Source: Pyrenopolyporus hunteri
Taxonomy: Eukaryota; Ascomycota; Sordariomycetes; Xylariales; Hypoxylaceae
Direction: 5' to 3'
Assembly (NCBI GenBank): GCA_902806595.1
Contig: CADCXC010000046.1
Coordinates: 1,054,001-1,118,000, forward strand
Length of the DNA stretch: 64,000 nt
In this document: piece after piece, positions 61,093 through 64,000 of the stretch
Layout of the letters: the number at the start of each line of letters is the position of its first letter
Position numbering within the stretch: position 1 is the first letter of the stretch
The notes under the pieces: model-generated
The model's input: only the letters and a program-made list of their open reading frames with translations
What the model was told of the DNA's origin: nothing
The model's database searches: none
Position numbers and translations under genes: made by a program

Positions 61093-61300
61093 AATATTAA
61101 ATATGTTACGATTTAATGCGGTGGGTTTAATTTTATTAAATAATCGACATCGAAGTTTTGACTAAATACGCCGCCGGAATTTATATATAAAACCGTAATT
61201 TTTCGAATTACGATTTAATTTTTTTTTTTTTTTTTTATAATATTAATAAAATTTAATTATTAATTTTTAATATTACGTATCGTATTAAAGTAATAATAAA
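61093..61300 (+). repeat. Left arm of a degenerate inverted repeat in the AT-rich block
   Basis: This segment pairs with the reverse complement of 62151-62360. The best part is a shared ATTTAA plus poly-T tract followed by TATAATATTAATAAAATTTA. Outside it the arms differ mainly by G/A and C/T transitions. They are separated by about 850 bases. Confidence 0.6.
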
Positions 61301-62150
61301 TCTATAATACAATTTAATTAATTTTATAATAAATTAATTTTAAATTTATAATATTTTATAAAAAGTAAACGATATATTATATACGATAAACGGTATATAT
61401 ACGTATTATTTTTTATTCGATAATTTTATAATTATTTTAATAATTTTAATTATAATAATCGCATTAATTTATTATTTATATAATTTTAAAGTTTATTTAA
61501 ATGTAAATTTAATAATATTAATTACATTTTATTAAAGTTTTTATAATATCGTTTATTTTATTATTCGAATTAATTAAATTTATTTTAAAGAAGATTATAT
61601 AATTAACTTTATTATTTAAAACGATATTATTAACTTATAATAATATTTAATTTTATTTAAACTTTATTTTTTAAAATAATTTAATTTTTATAATTTTTTA
61701 ATTTTATAATTATTATTTCGATATTATATATTTTTATTATAAATTTAAAGCCGACTTTTATATCATTTATACCGTTTTTTATTAATCTTTTTAATTTTAA
61801 TTTCGATTAAAACGATTTAAATAAAGATTTTATCGATGAAAATATATTATTTTTCGTTAAAATTTATCATTTTAAATATTTTAATATATATTTAACATTA
61901 TTACGATTTTTTATTTTAAATAATAAAAATATCGATTTTAATTTTATTTATTATATTTATTATATTATCGTTAAAAATATTTAGTTAAATATATATTAAT
62001 CGAATTCGAATAATAGGTTTAAAATTTTTTTAATTATATTTAAAAATTTTATTATTATAATTTTTTTTTCGCGATTTAATAACGATATTTTTCGAATTAA
62101 AATATATTATTTTTATATTTAAATAAAATTTAAACGTAAATTTACTCTAC

Positions 62151-62360
62151 TTTATTAATTATTTAATACGGCGTGTAATATCGAAAATTAAAAATTAAAT
62201 TTTATTAATATTATAAAAAAAAAAAAAAAAATTAAATTACGATTTAAAAAACCGCAGTTTTATATATAAGCTTTAACGGCGTAATCGATCGAAACTTTAA
62301 TACCGGTTATTTAATAAATTAAGTTAATTGTATTAAATTATAATATAATTTTAATATTAA
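62151..62360 (-). repeat. Right arm of a degenerate inverted repeat in the AT-rich block
   Basis: This is the reverse-complement partner of 61093-61300. It shares the poly-A tract, the TATATATAA core and a GC-containing segment (AACGGCGTAATCGATCG versus its RIP-altered mate). The arms may be terminal repeats of one element or two opposed copies. Confidence 0.6.
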
Positions 62361-64000
62361 TATTATTTTAAAATTTTATTTAATTGTTTTAATTTTCGAT
62401 TATTAAATATTTTTTTACGATAATTTACTGTATTTATGGTAAATTTTTCGAATTTATAATATATTTTTTCGTAAATTTTATATTTTATTAAAAAAAAATA
62501 ACGAAATCGTTTATATCCGTAATAAATATTATAAAATTTTTTCGTTTTATTACGGTTTTAAATAAATGTATATTATATTTAAAGTTACCGACATTTAATT
62601 TATTAATAATATAATAAACCGTTATTTAAAAAACTTAACGATACATTTAAAAATCGACAAATTAAATAATACACTTTTTTTTTATGCCGATATTTATACG
62701 ATAATCGATAAAAAAAAGTTAATTTTTTTCTTTAAATTTAAAAAAAAATAATATATATTAATAACATATATATTTTATTTATAACTTCGATATATTTTTA
62801 AATAAAAATCCTTATATTATAATCGTAAATATTAAATTTTATATAGTTTTAACCGTTAATTTTTCTTCGTACGATTCGTTTAATTTATCTTTAATATTTC
62901 GATATTATATATATTCGAATTAAACGTCGAATCGGTTAATATTTTTATTCGTTAAATTAAAAACGCCGGGGAAATATTTATTATTTTTACGTAATTTACT
63001 CGATTAATATTTACGATTTTTTTTATACTTATTACTTATATTCGAAACGAATCGAACGATTTTCGAAATAATAAACGTTTTTAATTTACATAAAATTAAA
63101 CGTTTCGAAAATATTTTTTTATTTTTTAAAAACGAATAATATATTTTAATAACGACGATAATACATATTTATAAAATATTAATAATAATAAAAAAAAATA
63201 TTATAAAAGTCGAAAATTTTATCGTTAAAATACTTTAAATGACGATTTAATGTTTAACTTATCGCCGTCTTCAAAATTTATTAATAATAATAATTATAAC
63301 GATTATATAAAAAAAATAAAAATTAAAACGAAAATTTCTTTCGATTATAAAACCTTTTTTATAAAAAAAATTATCCCTTTAAAATATAAAAACTAATATT
63401 AAATATAATATTAATTAAACTTATAAAATAATAAATAAAATATACGAAACAAATTAATACGTTTTCGTATTAATAATGTTAATATAAAAATTTTTAAATA
63501 ATTTTATTCGAATGAAGATATAACCCCGTTATTTATACTTTAATAATTAAAAAAAATTTCGATATTATTATATTTTATATATTATTAACAGTTTTTTTTA
63601 TATCGTTACCATTTTTTATTTTTCCTTTTAATTTTAACTTTTTTAATAATTTTAACTTATATCGTTAAATAAATCGTTTAAATTATTTAAATAAAATACG
63701 TCGTTATTTTAAAATTTCGATAATAACCTACATATAAATTAAAATTTAATCATTTAACGTTTTTTAATTATATAACTTATATTAAAAAGTATATCGTTTT
63801 ATTACGTTATTATCGTTAAAGTTATATTTAATAGTTATTTAACGTTAATTTAAATTTTTTTAAAAGGGTTTATTTCGAAGTTTTTTATAATCGATAATCG
63901 TTTATTATATATTTTTTAAATAATTTTAAAAAATTTATTACGTTAAGTTTTTTATTAATATCGATTAAATAAAATTTATATATAGAAATATATAAAAGGA

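Larger units (their letters stand above)
55545..64000. repeat. AT-rich block, RIP-degraded repetitive DNA
   Basis: From about 55,545 the sequence changes abruptly to extreme AT-richness and stays so to the right edge (at least 8.4 kb). No open frame of useful length survives on either strand because TAA and TTA are everywhere. The few remaining C and G are mostly in CG dinucleotides; in six 60-base lines counted by hand, 17 of 21 C were followed by G. Such composition is the known result of RIP on transposons in Pezizomycotina. The parent elements cannot be named by eye. The block could be a pericentromeric, subtelomeric or interstitial heterochromatin island. Confidence 0.85.

Noticed and set aside
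55545..64000. Possible mitochondrial DNA because of extreme AT content
   Set aside because: No tRNA, rRNA or respiratory gene is visible, there is no open frame, and the composition with CpG retention fits RIP-mutated nuclear repeats.

Overview
The window is nuclear DNA of a filamentous ascomycete (Pezizomycotina). Most genes are broken by short GT-AG introns of about 47-97 nt. Their products are typical fungal housekeeping proteins. The last 8.4 kb is an extremely AT-rich block with no open frames, as left by repeat-induced point mutation (RIP). The many intergenic CCTAGGTAGGTACC-type tracts would fit a Sordariomycete, but that placement is only inference.

Layout: 1-454 holds the 3' end of an unrecognised gene. 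2.1-3.5 kb (-) IWR1; 6.8-8.7 kb (+) a CBM48 glycogen-binding protein with a hydrophobic C-terminal tail; 9.9-12.3 kb (-) a zinc-finger protein with two C-terminal membrane helices; 12.7-15.7 kb (-) a nine-exon OPT oligopeptide transporter; 16.7-18.1 kb (+) a CEM1-type mitochondrial ketoacyl synthase; 18.5-19.5 kb (+) the complex III chaperone CBP3; 19.8-20.5 kb (-) dihydrofolate reductase; 21.1-22.2 kb (-) a phytanoyl-CoA-dioxygenase-like protein; 22.9-24.0 kb (-) a PHO13-type phosphatase; 26.8-27.5 kb (+) 6-phosphogluconolactonase; 29.1-31.1 kb (-) a DHA2 MFS transporter.

The right half continues with 33.9-36.0 kb (+) a proline-rich protein with a six-Cys C-terminal motif; 37.1-38.7 kb (+) a Ser/Thr-rich unknown; 39.3-42.7 kb (-) SEA4/MIOS of the TORC1-regulating SEA complex; 43.8-45.0 kb (+) an MDR oxidoreductase; 45.4-46.3 kb (+) EFG1 (18S rRNA maturation); 47.0-48.1 kb (+) an NFKBIL1-like J-motif protein; 48.5-49.6 kb (-) a TDP2-like phosphoesterase; 49.9-51.0 kb (-) KTI12; 51.9-52.7 kb (-) a seven-TM DUF7702-type protein. 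A 389-bp element with perfect 49-bp terminal inverted repeats sits between KTI12 and the DUF7702 gene.

There is no operon-like organisation and no recognisable secondary-metabolite cluster. The genes are independent housekeeping, transport and unknown units, separated by gene-free stretches of up to about 3 kb. Splice sites were inferred by eye from GT/AG signals, reading frame and family conservation. Frames close exactly in every multi-exon model, but no transcript evidence was available. I identified no complete tRNA, rRNA or CRISPR. The most unusual things are the CpG-sparing decay of the AT-rich block, the inverted-repeat pair inside it, the small TIR element, and several lineage-type proteins of unknown role.
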